Shown here one piece after another: positions 47,236 through 56,868 of a stretch of DNA of 64,000 bases. The stretch spans positions 1-64,000 of the forward strand of contig CANMVS010000022.1 of NCBI GenBank assembly GCA_947501445.1. The letters are read 5' to 3'. The notes beneath the pieces are model-generated. The model worked only from the letters and a program-made list of their open reading frames with translations, was not told the origin of the DNA and made no database searches. Made by a program: the position numbers and the translations under genes. The stretch comes from an uncultured Rhizobiaceae group bacterium (GTDB taxonomy: Bacteria > Pseudomonadota > Alphaproteobacteria > Rhizobiales > Rhizobiaceae). Every line of letters begins with the position of its first letter. Position 1 is the stretch's first letter.

Positions 47236-48363
47236 ATGTATTTACGCTCCATGACAGCCCAGAATTACCGCTCGCTCAAATCCATCCGGATGGATCTGGA
47301 GGCGGTTAATCTGTTTGTCGGTGCCAATGGTGCCGGCAAGTCCAATCTTTATCGCTCGTTGCAACTGATAAAAGCTGCTGCAGACGGTGACTTTTCAAAG
47401 GTGATCGCAGAGGAAGGGGGCATTTATTCGGTTTTATGGAGCGGCGGCATTGCACGCCACAGGAAAGCGCAGGTCCAGCTGTCGGCGGAGATTGTCGATG
47501 AAGAGAGCGGCATCATCTATTCCTATAGTATCGATACCGGATTTCGACCTGCACAACCGGCGGCGGGCTTTAGCCATGAAGCGCAGATCAAGCATGAAGA
47601 GATAACCATCGACATGGGTGGCAGGCCTCACGTGCTGATGCGGCGCAAAGGTGCCCATATTGCTGTTCGTGATGACAATGGCCGCATGTCGGACTACCCG
47701 GAGCTGGCGATGACCTCGGAGACAGCGCTTCATATGCTGGGTGATGCCGGCCGTTATCCTGAAATCAGCACGTTGCGCCATGTTATCGGCCAATGGCGCT
47801 TTTTTCACGGATTTCGCTCTGATACGGGTTCTCCACTGCGCCGACCATGTCTGGCCATCACTGCGCCAATGCTCGATGAGGATGGGGCCAATATCGCTGC
47901 TGTTCTGGCCACTTTGGCCCATACCCGTCAGGATACGGTTGATCTGGACCGGGCTGTTCATGACGCTTTTGAAGGGGCGGTTCTATCAATCCCGGAGCCT
48001 GAAGAATATGCAAGTTTCGGGCTTGTTGCGCCGGACTTTCCGCAACGCATTTTCCAGCCACGCGAGTTGTCTGACGGCCAGATCCGCTTTCTGGCGCTGG
48101 CGGCGGCGCTGCTGTCCTATCGCCGACCAAAATTTATTGCGCTGAATGAGCCCGAGGCCAGCCTGCATCCCGATATGATACCGGCGCTGGCGCAGATGAT
48201 TGCCCAGGCCTCGGCCGACAGTCAGATCTGGGTGGTGACCCACTCTCAGGAATTGACGGATGCCATTGCCCAGCGCTGCGGTGTGCGCGCCAAAAAAGTG
48301 ATCCGCCAGGACGGTGCCACCTGGATTGAAGGGATGACACTGACCGGGCGGATTGATGACTGA
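47236..48363 (+). CDS. AAA family ATPase, RecF/OLD-like (COG4637-type)
   Basis: The 375-residue ABC-class ATPase has an N-terminal NYRSLKSIRMDLEAVNLFVG, Walker A GANGAGKS at 29-36, the signature LSDGQIRFLALAAAL, Walker B FIALNEPEASLHPDM and an H-loop in WVVTHSQELTDAI. The Walker B aspartate is replaced by Asn, a variant I believe is common in this subgroup. There is no nuclease (TOPRIM) domain. Family members are annotated as predicted ATPases, and some belong to defence or DNA-repair modules. Here it stands alone beside a tandem repeat, so no function is assigned. Confidence 0.82.
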   Translation: MYLRSMTAQNYRSLKSIRMDLEAVNLFVGANGAGKSNLYRSLQLIKAAADGDFSKVIAEEGGIYSVLWSGGIARHRKAQVQLSAEIVDEESGIIYSYSIDTGFRPAQPAAGFSHEAQIKHEEITIDMGGRPHVLMRRKGAHIAVRDDNGRMSDYPELAMTSETALHMLGDAGRYPEISTLRHVIGQWRFFHGFRSDTGSPLRRPCLAITAPMLDEDGANIAAVLATLAHTRQDTVDLDRAVHDAFEGAVLSIPEPEEYASFGLVAPDFPQRIFQPRELSDGQIRFLALAAALLSYRRPKFIALNEPEASLHPDMIPALAQMIAQASADSQIWVVTHSQELTDAIAQRCGVRAKKVIRQDGATWIEGMTLTGRIDD

Positions 48364-48366
48364 AAA

Positions 48367-49020
48367 TCAGCTGATTTTCTGACCGGTTTTTGCCCAGTCG
48401 GCCAGAAAGGCTTCAAGACCCTTGTCAGTCAACGGGTGTTTGACCAGTGCTTTCAGCGTTGATGGCGGAACAGTTGCCACGTCAGCGCCGATAAGGGCTG
48501 CATCCTTGACGTGATTGACCGTGCGGATAGAAGCGGCAAGAATCTGGGTGGTAAAGCCGTAATTGTCGTAAATCTTGCGGATTTCAGAAATGACTTCCAT
48601 CCCGTCAATCGCCATATCGTCCAGACGACCAATGAATGGTGATATAAAGGTTGCTCCGGCCTTGGCAGCCAGCAATGCCTGATTGGCAGAAAAGCACAGT
48701 GTCACATTGGTCATATGACCGGCACTTGTCAGCGCCTTGCAGGCGCGCAGGCCATCCAGTGTCAGCGGCAGCTTGATGCAGATATTGTCAGCAATTTCAG
48801 CCAATACGGCTGCTTCACTCATCATGCCTTCGTAATCGGTCGCGGTTACTTCAGCCGATACCGGCCCGTCAACAATGGAACAGATTTCCTTTGTCACTTC
48901 CATGATGTCGCGGCCAGACTTCAAAATCAGTGATGGGTTGGTGGTTACACCATCCAATAAACCCAATTCGTTGAGTGCACGGATCTCGTCTACATCTGCA
49001 GTGTCGACAAAAAATTTCAT
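48367..49020 (-). CDS. Transaldolase/fructose-6-phosphate aldolase family enzyme
   Basis: The 217-residue short transaldolase has the start [34 protein letters not shown], the Schiff-base Lys in [13 protein letters not shown] and [19 protein letters not shown]. Short forms are either true transaldolases or fructose-6-phosphate aldolases, and the sequence alone does not settle which. It is expected in the cytoplasm in sugar-phosphate metabolism. It is convergent with the AAA ATPase (3 bp between stops) and divergent from priA, with an 81-bp gap. Confidence 0.9.
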   Translation of the reverse strand: MKFFVDTADVDEIRALNELGLLDGVTTNPSLILKSGRDIMEVTKEICSIVDGPVSAEVTATDYEGMMSEAAVLAEIADNICIKLPLTLDGLRACKALTSAGHMTNVTLCFSANQALLAAKAGATFISPFIGRLDDMAIDGMEVISEIRKIYDNYGFTTQILAASIRTVNHVKDAALIGADVATVPPSTLKALVKHPLTDKGLEAFLADWAKTGQKIS

Positions 49021-49101
49021 GATTTGTATCGCCTCTTGTGCGCGTTAATTCGTGATATCGGCTTTTCTTTAATCCAATCGCAGGGCAAGGTCACCATCAA
49101 G

Positions 49102-51303
49102 ATGAAAGATTCGCTGCAATTGCCCCTTATTGACGATCCGATAAGCACAGTACCGGTTCTGGTGCCGATGCCGGTATCGCGTGCCTATACCTATGCGGTG
49201 CCCGCCGGCATGTCCGTTCAACCCGGGTCTATTGTACAGGTTCCATTGGGTCCCAGACAAGTGGCCGGCGTTGTATGGGACGGGCAAACCGACCAGGTTG
49301 ATCCAAAAAAACTGCGCCCGATCAGCCTTGTGTTTGATTGTCCGCCCATCGCTTCTGATATGCGCCGCTTTCTGGATTGGGTGGCGACCTATACGCTGTC
49401 ACCGCCGGGTATGGTCGTGCGTATGGCACTGCGTGCACCGGCCGCCTTTGAACCGGAACCGCCAACACAGGGCTTACGTATCAGCGACCTGCGACCGGAG
49501 CGCATGACATCGGCACGCGCCCGGGTGATTGAGCATGCCAGCGATGGATTAAGCTGGACACGGACAGGGCTTGCCCATGCTGCGGGTGTATCAACCAGTG
49601 TCATTGACGGCCTGATCAAGCAGGGCGTGTTCGAAACCATCCAGATTCCACCGCAACCGGTGGTGCCAGGGCCGGATACGGCGTATCGGCCGGCTGATCT
49701 GAGCGATGACCAGCGCGCGGCGGCAGATACATTGCTGCAATCGACTGCGAATGCACGCCATAGCGTCTCCCTGATTGATGGTGTCACCGGTTCCGGAAAA
49801 ACCGAGGTTTACTTTGAGGCTGTCGCACAGGCTGTTGATTTGGGCAGACAGGTGCTGATTCTACTGCCTGAAATAGCGCTGACTGCGGCGTTTCTTGAAC
49901 GCTTCGAGCGCAGATTTGGATGCAAACCCGCAGAGTGGCATTCGGATATTGCACCCCGCATGCGTGAAAAGGTCTGGCGTCAGGTCGCCACCGGAGACGT
50001 GCGCGTTGTCGCCGGTGCACGCTCTGCCCTGTTTTTACCGTTCAGGGAACTGGGGCTGATCGTCGTCGATGAAGAACATGACGCGGCGTACAAACAGGAA
50101 GACCGGGTGTTCTACAATGCTCGGGACATGTCGGTTGTACGGGCCCATATAGGCCGCTTTCCTGTTGTTCTGGCATCTGCCACACCATCAGTGGAGAGCC
50201 AGGTCAATGCCGACGATGGCAAGTACCGCCACATTATTTTGCCGCAACGCTATGGCGGCGCTGCGCTGCCTGATCTTCATCTGGTTGACATGCGCCGGGA
50301 TCCACCGGCCAAGGGTGGATTTTTATCACCGGTTCTATTGCAGGCCATAGGCAAGACTGTCGAAAAGGGTGAACAGGCGCTGTTGTTCCTGAACCGCCGC
50401 GGTTATGCACCGCTAACGCTTTGCCGGGTCTGCGGGTTTCGGTTCCAATGTCCGGATTGCTCAAGCTGGCTGGTTGAGCACCGGTTCAGAAACCAGATTC
50501 AATGCCACCATTGTGGCCATGCCCAGCGAACGCCGGAAGCCTGTCCTGAATGTGGGACGCTCGATCATCTGGTTGCCTGTGGCCCTGGTGTTGAGCGCAT
50601 CGCGGAAGAAGTCGACGGGCATTTTCCAGATGCCAGAACAATTGTGCTGTCCTCGGACATGGCGGGCGGTGTGCGTCGGCTGCGCCTTGAACTTGAAGCC
50701 ATAGCCAAGGGTGAGGCAGATATAATTGTAGGCACACAGCTTGTCGCAAAGGGGCATAATTTTCCGCTGATGACGCTTGTCGGCATTGTCGATTCGGATC
50801 TTGGTTTGAGTAATGGCGATCCGCGCGCTGCAGAGCGAACATTCCAGCTTCTTTCTCAGGTGACCGGCCGCGCGGGACGAACGGGCAGAAAAAGCCGGGG
50901 ACTGCTTCAGACCTATCAACCAAAGCACCCGGTCATGCAGGCGATTGTCTCCGGCGATCGAGAGAGTTTTTATGCACGGGAAATCAATGAGCGTGAGCGC
51001 GCGCTGATGCCGCCATTCGGGCGGATGGCTGCGCTCATTATTTCGGCGGCTGATCGTGCCGAATCACAGGCGCACGCCCGTGGATTGCGGCAGGCTGCAC
51101 CAAATGTCGGTGGAATTCAGGTTCTTGGCCCTGCCGAAGCACCGCTTGCACTGATAAGAGGACGCTACCGCTACCGCTTGCTGGTCCATGGCAGCAAACA
51201 GGCTGATCTGCAGAGTTTCGTGGCCCGGATGATTGCACTTGGACCGAAGGTGAGGGGATCTGTGCGGGTGCAGATTGATATTGATCCCCAGAGTTTTGTG
51301 TGA
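49102..51303 (+). CDS. priA: Primosomal protein N' (replication restart helicase PriA)
   Basis: About 733 residues. PriA loads the replisome at collapsed forks. The N-terminal DNA-binding part (VLVPMPVSRAYTYAVPAG...GSIVQVPLG) is followed by helicase motifs: Walker A GVTGSGKTEVYFEA and the DEEH box in IVVDEEHDAAYKQEDR. The zinc region is CRVCGFRFQCPDCSSW, then CHHCGHAQ and CPECG. A later QLVAKGHNFPLMTLVGIVD and GRAGRTG complete the helicase core. An upstream in-frame start at 49024 is possible, but ATG 49102 fits the family length. Confidence 0.96.
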   Translation: MKDSLQLPLIDDPISTVPVLVPMPVSRAYTYAVPAGMSVQPGSIVQVPLGPRQVAGVVWDGQTDQVDPKKLRPISLVFDCPPIASDMRRFLDWVATYTLSPPGMVVRMALRAPAAFEPEPPTQGLRISDLRPERMTSARARVIEHASDGLSWTRTGLAHAAGVSTSVIDGLIKQGVFETIQIPPQPVVPGPDTAYRPADLSDDQRAAADTLLQSTANARHSVSLIDGVTGSGKTEVYFEAVAQAVDLGRQVLILLPEIALTAAFLERFERRFGCKPAEWHSDIAPRMREKVWRQVATGDVRVVAGARSALFLPFRELGLIVVDEEHDAAYKQEDRVFYNARDMSVVRAHIGRFPVVLASATPSVESQVNADDGKYRHIILPQRYGGAALPDLHLVDMRRDPPAKGGFLSPVLLQAIGKTVEKGEQALLFLNRRGYAPLTLCRVCGFRFQCPDCSSWLVEHRFRNQIQCHHCGHAQRTPEACPECGTLDHLVACGPGVERIAEEVDGHFPDARTIVLSSDMAGGVRRLRLELEAIAKGEADIIVGTQLVAKGHNFPLMTLVGIVDSDLGLSNGDPRAAERTFQLLSQVTGRAGRTGRKSRGLLQTYQPKHPVMQAIVSGDRESFYAREINERERALMPPFGRMAALIISAADRAESQAHARGLRQAAPNVGGIQVLGPAEAPLALIRGRYRYRLLVHGSKQADLQSFVARMIALGPKVRGSVRVQIDIDPQSFV

Positions 51304-51328
51304 ACCTGGAACAGTTTGGAGAAGCTAG

Positions 51329-51718
51329 ATGATATCGTTTTACTGGCCGGGTGCCGTCGGAGAGTGGATGGCATTCACTTGTGCTGCGATAACCATCGCA
51401 TTCGGGCTGTTGCTTTTCCTCATGCCGCGTCTTTCTTTCAAAATATTGCGTCTGCAAACCCGCGATGGTGCGGGGGATGCCATAGCCGAGGGGCGGGCAA
51501 CCATGGCCGGATTTTATCTGGCGAGCGGTCTTTGCTGCATCCTTTTGGCGCAACCGCTCATCTATCTGGTTCTGGGGCTTGGTTGGGGATTTACGGCCTT
51601 TGGCAGGCTTGTTTCCATTGTTGCTGATCGGGCCGGAACACGGTTCAACTGGATGTCACTTATCATCGAAGCGCTTTTGGCAGCCATGCCGCTCGTCTTT
51701 GTCTTTGGTATTATCTAG
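51329..51718 (+). CDS. Small four-TM membrane protein, DUF4345-like
   Basis: The 129-residue protein has about four hydrophobic helices (AAITIAFGLLLFLM, FYLASGLCCILLAQPLIYLVL, and two more). The conserved AIAEGRATMAGFYLASG, LGLGWGFTAFGRLVSIVAD and NWMSLIIEALLAAMPL match the DUF4345 pattern. The function is unknown. GGAG lies just before the ATG, and the gene follows priA after 25 bp, so it may be cotranscribed with priA. Confidence 0.72.
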   Translation: MISFYWPGAVGEWMAFTCAAITIAFGLLLFLMPRLSFKILRLQTRDGAGDAIAEGRATMAGFYLASGLCCILLAQPLIYLVLGLGWGFTAFGRLVSIVADRAGTRFNWMSLIIEALLAAMPLVFVFGII

Positions 51719-51847
51719 ATTGTCCCAGCCGGAGCGGACCGTTTTCAACAGAAAACTGCGAGAAGATTAAAGATGCGCGCGGGATTGGGATAGGACGGCG
51801 CCTGCCTCCTGTGCATATCGCAAGGAGGCAGGCTGGATTAACTGTCC

Positions 51848-51950
51848 TGGACCGTTTCACCTTTTGTCAGAAACGGGATAATGGTGTCGGCCCATGGTTT
51901 TTGCTGATGCATGCAGGCTTTGCCGATTCCGGCAAAACCTGACTTGCACT
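51848..51950 (+). repeat. Dispersed hairpin element, copy 7
   Basis: This is a full-length plus copy. H1 is CCGTTTC/GAAACGG. H2 is GATA/TGTC, paired through a T-G wobble. H3 is lengthened to CAGGCTTTGCCG/CGGCAAAACCTG with one mismatch. The right edge contains the stop codon of the BCCT transporter gene on the opposite strand. Confidence 0.82.
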
Positions 51951-53169
51951 AATGCGCGGCTTCGATCCTCTCAAAATCGAGCGTGTTTTCTTCCGGAGAC
52001 GCTTTGATTGCGGCAACTTCCGCCCGCTTGGTCAACAAAATGTAGGCGACACAGGCCAGATAAATGCCGACAACCACCGCGCCAATCCACTGGATCTGCA
52101 GCCACTGCGTCTGGAAGGCCAAAGTTAGCCCAAACAGAACGGCGACATTGCCGACGATGTAGCCCGCCTTGCCCAGGCGCGCAGGTGTCAGTGAGAGGTT
52201 GTCTGAATACAGTCGGATCAGGCTGTCCAGCGAATTGATGACGAAGGTAACGCCGACGACGATCATCGCAATGTTCAGCATTCCAGTCGTATCAATGCCG
52301 TTGGAGTAGTAAAAATACAGCACCGAAAACCAGATTGCGAGTGGAATGGATGGAATAAACAGCAGTGCAAGCAGCAGATATTGCGTGCGCAAACCACCAA
52401 CAAAACGTGATGTGAACTGACCGATCATGATCGACCAGGCAAACCACCAGAACAGGTAAAACTCGTGGTAGTCATTAATCGGAAGGGCGAACCTGTGAAG
52501 ATTGCCAAAGTACCCGGTTGTCAAATCACTCAGGTTTGTGGCCATCTCGCCTATGCCCATGCCGCCGTACAGCCACATGAAGACGATCAAACCGATAAAC
52601 AGGAATGTTGAACCCACACTTAATATCCGGACAAATTTGATGTCTGTGCTGGAGTAAGCTGCCGCCAGAATGACGCAGAAAACAATCAGATAAAATGTGG
52701 TGATCACCGTTTCGCCATCGCCCATCTCGGGGATGTAGAACGGCAGGTAGACCAGAAACAGGCTGGCGGTGAAGGCACAGGTTCCGACAATGACGATATT
52801 GTTCAGGATTTTTACGATGGGGATTTCAAAGAATTTGACCTTGGGCTCCACAACGCAGAAGTAAAAACTCGTCAGGAAGTAAAAGCTCCAGATCAGGAAT
52901 CCCCAAAACCCGAATTCGATCGCAAGCGGGTTGGTAAACCCGTAATCAGCCGCATTTGCAGTGTCCGCATAGGTAGGGAATTCACCGAGCGGGAACATGA
53001 TCAGGCCGACATCAAGCCCCGATGTAAACAGGATGGCAATGAAGGTGAACAGTGGCACCGGCGTAACGCCTATTGCCCGCACGTTCCACCATTTGATGAC
53101 GCAGTACACGACCAGTGCAAGCGCCAGTCCGATCCCGAATGTGATTATTATCGATAGTAAAGTAGCCAT
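51949..53169 (-). CDS. BCCT-family transporter (choline/betaine type), short form
   Basis: The 406-residue polytopic protein has about ten hydrophobic helices. The betaine/carnitine/choline transporter signature is visible in FYLFWWFAWSIMIGQFTSRF. SGLDVGLIMFPLGE stands where the family has its glycine-rich TM3 stretch. Classical members are 500 residues or longer, so this is compact. It is probably missing the N- and C-terminal regulatory extensions. The substrate is unproven, but a divergent BetI-like repressor supports a quaternary amine. GGAGG precedes ATG 53169, and a GTG-started longer frame exists to 53244. Confidence 0.82.
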   Translation of the reverse strand: MATLLSIIITFGIGLALALVVYCVIKWWNVRAIGVTPVPLFTFIAILFTSGLDVGLIMFPLGEFPTYADTANAADYGFTNPLAIEFGFWGFLIWSFYFLTSFYFCVVEPKVKFFEIPIVKILNNIVIVGTCAFTASLFLVYLPFYIPEMGDGETVITTFYLIVFCVILAAAYSSTDIKFVRILSVGSTFLFIGLIVFMWLYGGMGIGEMATNLSDLTTGYFGNLHRFALPINDYHEFYLFWWFAWSIMIGQFTSRFVGGLRTQYLLLALLFIPSIPLAIWFSVLYFYYSNGIDTTGMLNIAMIVVGVTFVINSLDSLIRLYSDNLSLTPARLGKAGYIVGNVAVLFGLTLAFQTQWLQIQWIGAVVVGIYLACVAYILLTKRAEVAAIKASPEENTLDFERIEAAH

Positions 53170-53238
53170 TTGTGTCCTCCCAATTGGCCTGTGCAGATAT
53201 TCGCTCCGCTGGCAGCCCCCACCGCCAGAAAGTATAAT

Positions 53239-53274
53239 CAGCACGAACGTACTATTTTTAGCACGATTGTGCTA
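53239..53274. promoter_or_regulatory. Two tandem 16-bp operator-like palindromes between the BCCT and TetR genes
   Basis: Site 1 (about 53239-53254) reads CAGCACGAACGTACTA and site 2 (53259-53274) reads TAGCACGATTGTGCTA. They match at 12 of 16 positions and are spaced 20 bp apart, two helical turns. Site 2 is a perfect inverted repeat (TAGCAC/GTGCTA). They lie 70-105 bp upstream of the transporter and 45-80 bp upstream of the repressor, as expected for an autoregulating TetR protein. Confidence 0.55.
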
Positions 53275-53318
53275 CTTTTTTAATTGAGGCATTAATTGGG
53301 CGAATGATCGGGGGTTGT

Positions 53319-53909
53319 ATGAAGCACCAGAAAATCAGTTCCATTCGTCGGGGAGAACTCATTCACGCCGCGATGACGGCAATCTACGAACACGGTTTTG
53401 CCAATCTGACCGTTGCCCAGATTGCGGGTGATGCCGAGGTTTCCACAAGCAGTATTCATTATTATTTCGGAGGTAAGGAGGCGCTGCTTGAAGCGACCAT
53501 GCGCCATCTGCTTTCGCTGCTGAGGTCAGCCCATGAGCGCCATCTGATGAATGTCAAAACCCCCGCTGATCGGTTGCATGCAGCCGTTCAGGCGAATTTT
53601 GACAAAACATTCCTGACCAAGGAAACATGCCGTGTGTGGACGCAGTTCTGGGCATTCGCACCCTATCACCCCAAACTGGAGCGTTTGCATCGAATTAACC
53701 GGGCTCGGGTGCGCAGCAATGTTGTTTTTGCCCTTCGCGAACTTATTCCGGCTCAGGAAATGCGTGTCACAACAAACGCTATCCAGGGGTATATGGATGG
53801 CGTTTGGGTGCAGATTGCTCAATCTAGGAATGAATTGGCACTGGAAGAGCTGCAGTGTGAAGCAAAGCGATTTATAAATCAGACCATCGGGGAATATATC
53901 AGCAACTGA
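53319..53909 (+). CDS. TetR-family repressor, BetI-like
   Basis: About 196 residues. The N-terminal helix-turn-helix reads LTVAQIAGDAEVSTSSIHYYFGGKEALLEA, a close TetR pattern. The C-terminal ligand domain contains VWTQFWAFAPYHPKLERLHRI and ARVRSNVVFALRELI, as in BetI, the choline-responsive repressor of glycine-betaine synthesis. ATG 53319 was chosen because GGGGG precedes it, and ATG 53304 is also in frame. It is divergent from the BCCT transporter with paired operator-like sites between them. No betaine synthesis genes are nearby. Confidence 0.85.
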   Translation: MKHQKISSIRRGELIHAAMTAIYEHGFANLTVAQIAGDAEVSTSSIHYYFGGKEALLEATMRHLLSLLRSAHERHLMNVKTPADRLHAAVQANFDKTFLTKETCRVWTQFWAFAPYHPKLERLHRINRARVRSNVVFALRELIPAQEMRVTTNAIQGYMDGVWVQIAQSRNELALEELQCEAKRFINQTIGEYISN

Positions 53910-54144
53910 ATGCAGACAGTTGAATTCTCCATTGTTGGGTCCTGGGGTAAAGAGGCCTCCGTCAGCGCTCAAAGTAAACGCACCCTCGCATGAATTGCAC
54001 ACCAGCCATTTGAATTCAGCGCGGCAAAGCCATTGAATGCATGCAAAATTATACTTACATCAATTGGAATTCAGACAGCCATAGCCAAGCATGTCGCCAA
54101 TGACATGACTGCCTGATTTGCTCTCATCAAGAGGAGATCAGATT

Positions 54145-54414
54145 ATGAGACGCCCATCCATATTCACCACCCTGGTAGCCGCCGTCGCATTGAGTGCGGC
54201 AACCATCGTCCCCTTTGCAAGCGCAGAAGCCGCACCACCGCCTCCTCCGCCACCCCACAAGGCAGCGGTGGTCATTATCAAACCCGCTCCGGCTCCCGCA
54301 CCACCACCCCATCACGTGGCCGTTGTCGTCGTGCCGGGTCACAAACCACCCCCCCCTCATCATCCTTCCGTGGTCGTCGTGCCGACTCACCCGGTCCATC
54401 CGGTCGTCTATTGA
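54145..54414 (+). CDS. Small exported Pro/His/Val-rich protein
   Basis: The 89-residue protein has a signal peptide (LVAAVALSAATIVPFASA, cleavage near AEA). The mature part is built almost only from Pro, His, Val, Ala and Lys. It carries repeating units: poly-Pro, then HKAAVVIIKP, HHVAVVVVPGHKP, HHPSVVVVPTHP. The repeats suggest a periplasmic low-complexity, possibly metal-binding protein. No family was recognised. AGAGGAGA lies well placed before ATG 54145. A terminator follows 34 bp after the stop. Confidence 0.65.
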   Translation: MRRPSIFTTLVAAVALSAATIVPFASAEAAPPPPPPPHKAAVVIIKPAPAPAPPPHHVAVVVVPGHKPPPPHHPSVVVVPTHPVHPVVY

Positions 54415-54448
54415 ATGGACCGCCGGATCGCTGAATCGAACAGGTAAT

Positions 54449-54478
54449 AATGGCCGCTACCGGGCGGCCATTGTTTTT
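54449..54478 (+). terminator. Intrinsic terminator before the atp operon
   Basis: AATGGCCGC (54449-54457) pairs with GCGGCCATT (54464-54472) around a 6-nt loop and is followed by GTTTTT. It ends the transcript of the small exported protein. Confidence 0.88.
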
Positions 54479-54730
54479 GCGCTGCCCGGTTGTTTTCGCA
54501 CAAAATGGGCCTCTGTGAGCGCATTTCTCCACATTTATGATGGCTCTTACTCAAAAGCATGTACCAAAGCGTGTTGCGAGTCCCACAGACGTATGCTAGA
54601 CGAACCACGAAATTTCAATCAGAGGCTCTATCGCTGCGTTTTCTGATTGAAAAATAACGAAACAAATTCAAGGATTTGCAGAGGGTAAAACCGCTGATGC
54701 CGAATCCCTGAATGCAGTTCAGAGAATTAT
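54479..54730 (+). promoter_or_regulatory. Upstream region of the atp operon
   Basis: No gene is seen in these 252 bases between the terminator and atpH. The operon promoter should lie here. AT-rich sequence with a TTGAAAAATAACG stretch near 54645-54660 is compatible with a promoter but not distinctive enough to assign hexamers. Confidence 0.35.
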
Positions 54731-55297
54731 GTGCCCGTGGCAGACACATCCATGATGATTTCCAGTGTTGCAGAACGCTATGCGTCATCGCTTTTTGATT
54801 TGGCGCTACAGACCAAATCGCAGGCAGGCGTTGGAGGCGATTTAACCCGTCTTGAAACAATGATTGCCGAAAGTGATGATCTTAAACGGCTGATCAACAG
54901 CCCGGTGTTTTCCGCAGACGATCAATATAATGCAATAACCGCAATTGCAGACAAGGCCGGAATAAAAGGCCTGGTTGGTAATTTTGTGCGGGTGGTTGCA
55001 AAGAACCGCCGGTTGTTTGCCATACCGGGTATTATTCGGGCATATCGTATTATCGATGCACGGCATCGCGGAGAAATATCCGCTGAAGTCACATCGGCTC
55101 ATAAGCTCACAGCCGCACAGGCAAAAGAATTGAAGGTTGCACTCAAAGGTGTAACCGGCAAAGACGTGGCAGTTAATGTCACTGTCGACCCGTCAATTAT
55201 GGGTGGTCTGATCGTCAAGGTTGGATCGCGTCAGATTGACACATCTCTTCGCTCCAAATTATCTACCCTTAAGCTTGCACTGAAAGAGGTCGGCTGA
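54731..55297 (+). CDS. atpH: ATP synthase F1 delta subunit
   Basis: The 188-residue stator subunit links the alpha3-beta3 head to the b subunits. The family start [20 protein letters not shown] follows a GTG start codon. This matches relatives whose proteins begin with PVADTS, so GTG 54731 was preferred over internal ATGs. The C-terminal [21 protein letters not shown] is typical. Its stop shares one base with the atpA start (TGATG), giving coupled translation. The Fo genes are not here, as usual for alphaproteobacteria with split ATP synthase operons. Confidence 0.95.
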   Translation: MPVADTSMMISSVAERYASSLFDLALQTKSQAGVGGDLTRLETMIAESDDLKRLINSPVFSADDQYNAITAIADKAGIKGLVGNFVRVVAKNRRLFAIPGIIRAYRIIDARHRGEISAEVTSAHKLTAAQAKELKVALKGVTGKDVAVNVTVDPSIMGGLIVKVGSRQIDTSLRSKLSTLKLALKEVG

Positions 55298-56826
55298 TGG
55301 ATATCCGTGCCGCGGAAATCTCCGCTATACTAAAAGAACAAATTAAAAATTTCGGCCAGGAGGCAGAAGTCTCCGAAGTCGGTCAGGTATTATCCGTCGG
55401 TGACGGTATTGCCCGTGTTTATGGACTGGACAATGTTCAGGCCGGTGAAATGGTCGAATTCCCAGGTGGAATTCGGGGCATGGCGCTGAACCTGGAAGCC
55501 GACAATGTCGGTGTTGTTATTTTCGGTTCCGACAGGGACATCAAGGAAGGCGACACGGTCAAACGTACCGGCTCCATCGTGGATGTGCCAATCGGCAAGG
55601 AATTGCTTGGTCGTGTTGTTGATGCCTTGGGTAATCCGATTGACGGAAAAGGCCCAATCAAAGCAAAGACCCGCACACGTGTGGATGTGAAAGCGCCGGG
55701 TATTATCCCGCGTAAATCTGTGCACGAGCCAATGTCAACCGGCCTGAAAGCCATTGATGCGCTTATCCCGATCGGTCGTGGTCAGCGTGAGCTTGTCATC
55801 GGCGACCGTCAGACCGGCAAAACGGCTATTATTCTGGATACATTCCTCAATCAGAAGCCGATCCATGACAATGGTCCGGAAGAGGAAAAGCTCTATTGCG
55901 TCTATGTGGCTGTTGGACAGAAACGTTCGACCGTCGCGCAGTTTGTGAAAGTGCTTGAAGAGCGTGGCGCTCTTGAATATTCCATCATTGTTGCCGCAAC
56001 GGCCTCTGATCCTGCACCCATGCAGTTTCTGGCACCATTTGCAGCCTGTGCGATGGGCGAATATTTCCGCGACAACGGCATGCATGCACTGATCGGATAT
56101 GATGACCTGTCCAAACAGGCTGTCTCGTATCGTCAGATGTCGCTTCTGCTGCGTCGTCCACCCGGACGTGAAGCCTATCCCGGTGACGTTTTCTATCTTC
56201 ACTCTCGTCTGCTTGAGCGTTCAGCCAAGTTGAATGAGGACAATGGCAGTGGTTCGCTTACGGCTTTGCCGGTTATCGAAACACAGGGCAATGATGTATC
56301 TGCCTTTATTCCAACCAACGTGATTTCGATCACGGATGGTCAGATCTTCCTTGAAACAGATTTGTTCTATCAGGGCATTCGCCCGGCTGTGAATGTTGGT
56401 CTGTCGGTGTCTCGCGTGGGATCATCTGCACAGGTCAAGGCCATGAAGCAGGTTGCCGGATCGATTAAGGGTGAGCTTGCCCAGTATCGTGAAATGGCTG
56501 CCTTTGCTCAGTTTGGTTCTGATCTGGATGCCTCGACGCAGCGTTTGCTCAATCGTGGATCACGTCTGACCGAGCTGTTGAAACAACCGCAGTTCTCGCC
56601 GTTGAAAACGGAAGAGCAGGTCGCAGTGATCTATGCGGGTGTGAACGGTTATCTCGATGACCTGCCGGTCAATGAAGTCGGTCGGTTTGAAGAAGGTCTT
56701 CTTGCCCACATGCGTGCTGATGGTAAGGACGTTCTGGAAGCTATTCGGGCGGAAAAAGCCTTGAGTGATGATGTCAAGAAGCAGCTGGTTGCTGCAATTG
56801 ACGCCTTTGCCAAGTCTTTTGCCTGA
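55297..56826 (+). CDS. atpA: ATP synthase F1 alpha subunit
   Basis: The 509-residue non-catalytic nucleotide-binding subunit has the start [19 protein letters not shown], Walker [14 protein letters not shown] before it, [20 protein letters not shown] and the arginine-finger region [18 protein letters not shown]. It overlaps atpH by one base, and atpG follows after 42 bp. Length and motifs are standard. Confidence 0.98.
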   Translation: MDIRAAEISAILKEQIKNFGQEAEVSEVGQVLSVGDGIARVYGLDNVQAGEMVEFPGGIRGMALNLEADNVGVVIFGSDRDIKEGDTVKRTGSIVDVPIGKELLGRVVDALGNPIDGKGPIKAKTRTRVDVKAPGIIPRKSVHEPMSTGLKAIDALIPIGRGQRELVIGDRQTGKTAIILDTFLNQKPIHDNGPEEEKLYCVYVAVGQKRSTVAQFVKVLEERGALEYSIIVAATASDPAPMQFLAPFAACAMGEYFRDNGMHALIGYDDLSKQAVSYRQMSLLLRRPPGREAYPGDVFYLHSRLLERSAKLNEDNGSGSLTALPVIETQGNDVSAFIPTNVISITDGQIFLETDLFYQGIRPAVNVGLSVSRVGSSAQVKAMKQVAGSIKGELAQYREMAAFAQFGSDLDASTQRLLNRGSRLTELLKQPQFSPLKTEEQVAVIYAGVNGYLDDLPVNEVGRFEEGLLAHMRADGKDVLEAIRAEKALSDDVKKQLVAAIDAFAKSFA

Positions 56827-56868
56827 ATAGATAGAGCAGACGGAACCCAAGGAACGGACGGATAACGG

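Noticed and set aside
47236-48363. Anti-phage defence system (OLD/Gabija-like)
   Set aside because: There is an ATPase domain but no TOPRIM nuclease domain, and no partner gene sits next to it. Flanking genes are metabolic and priA.
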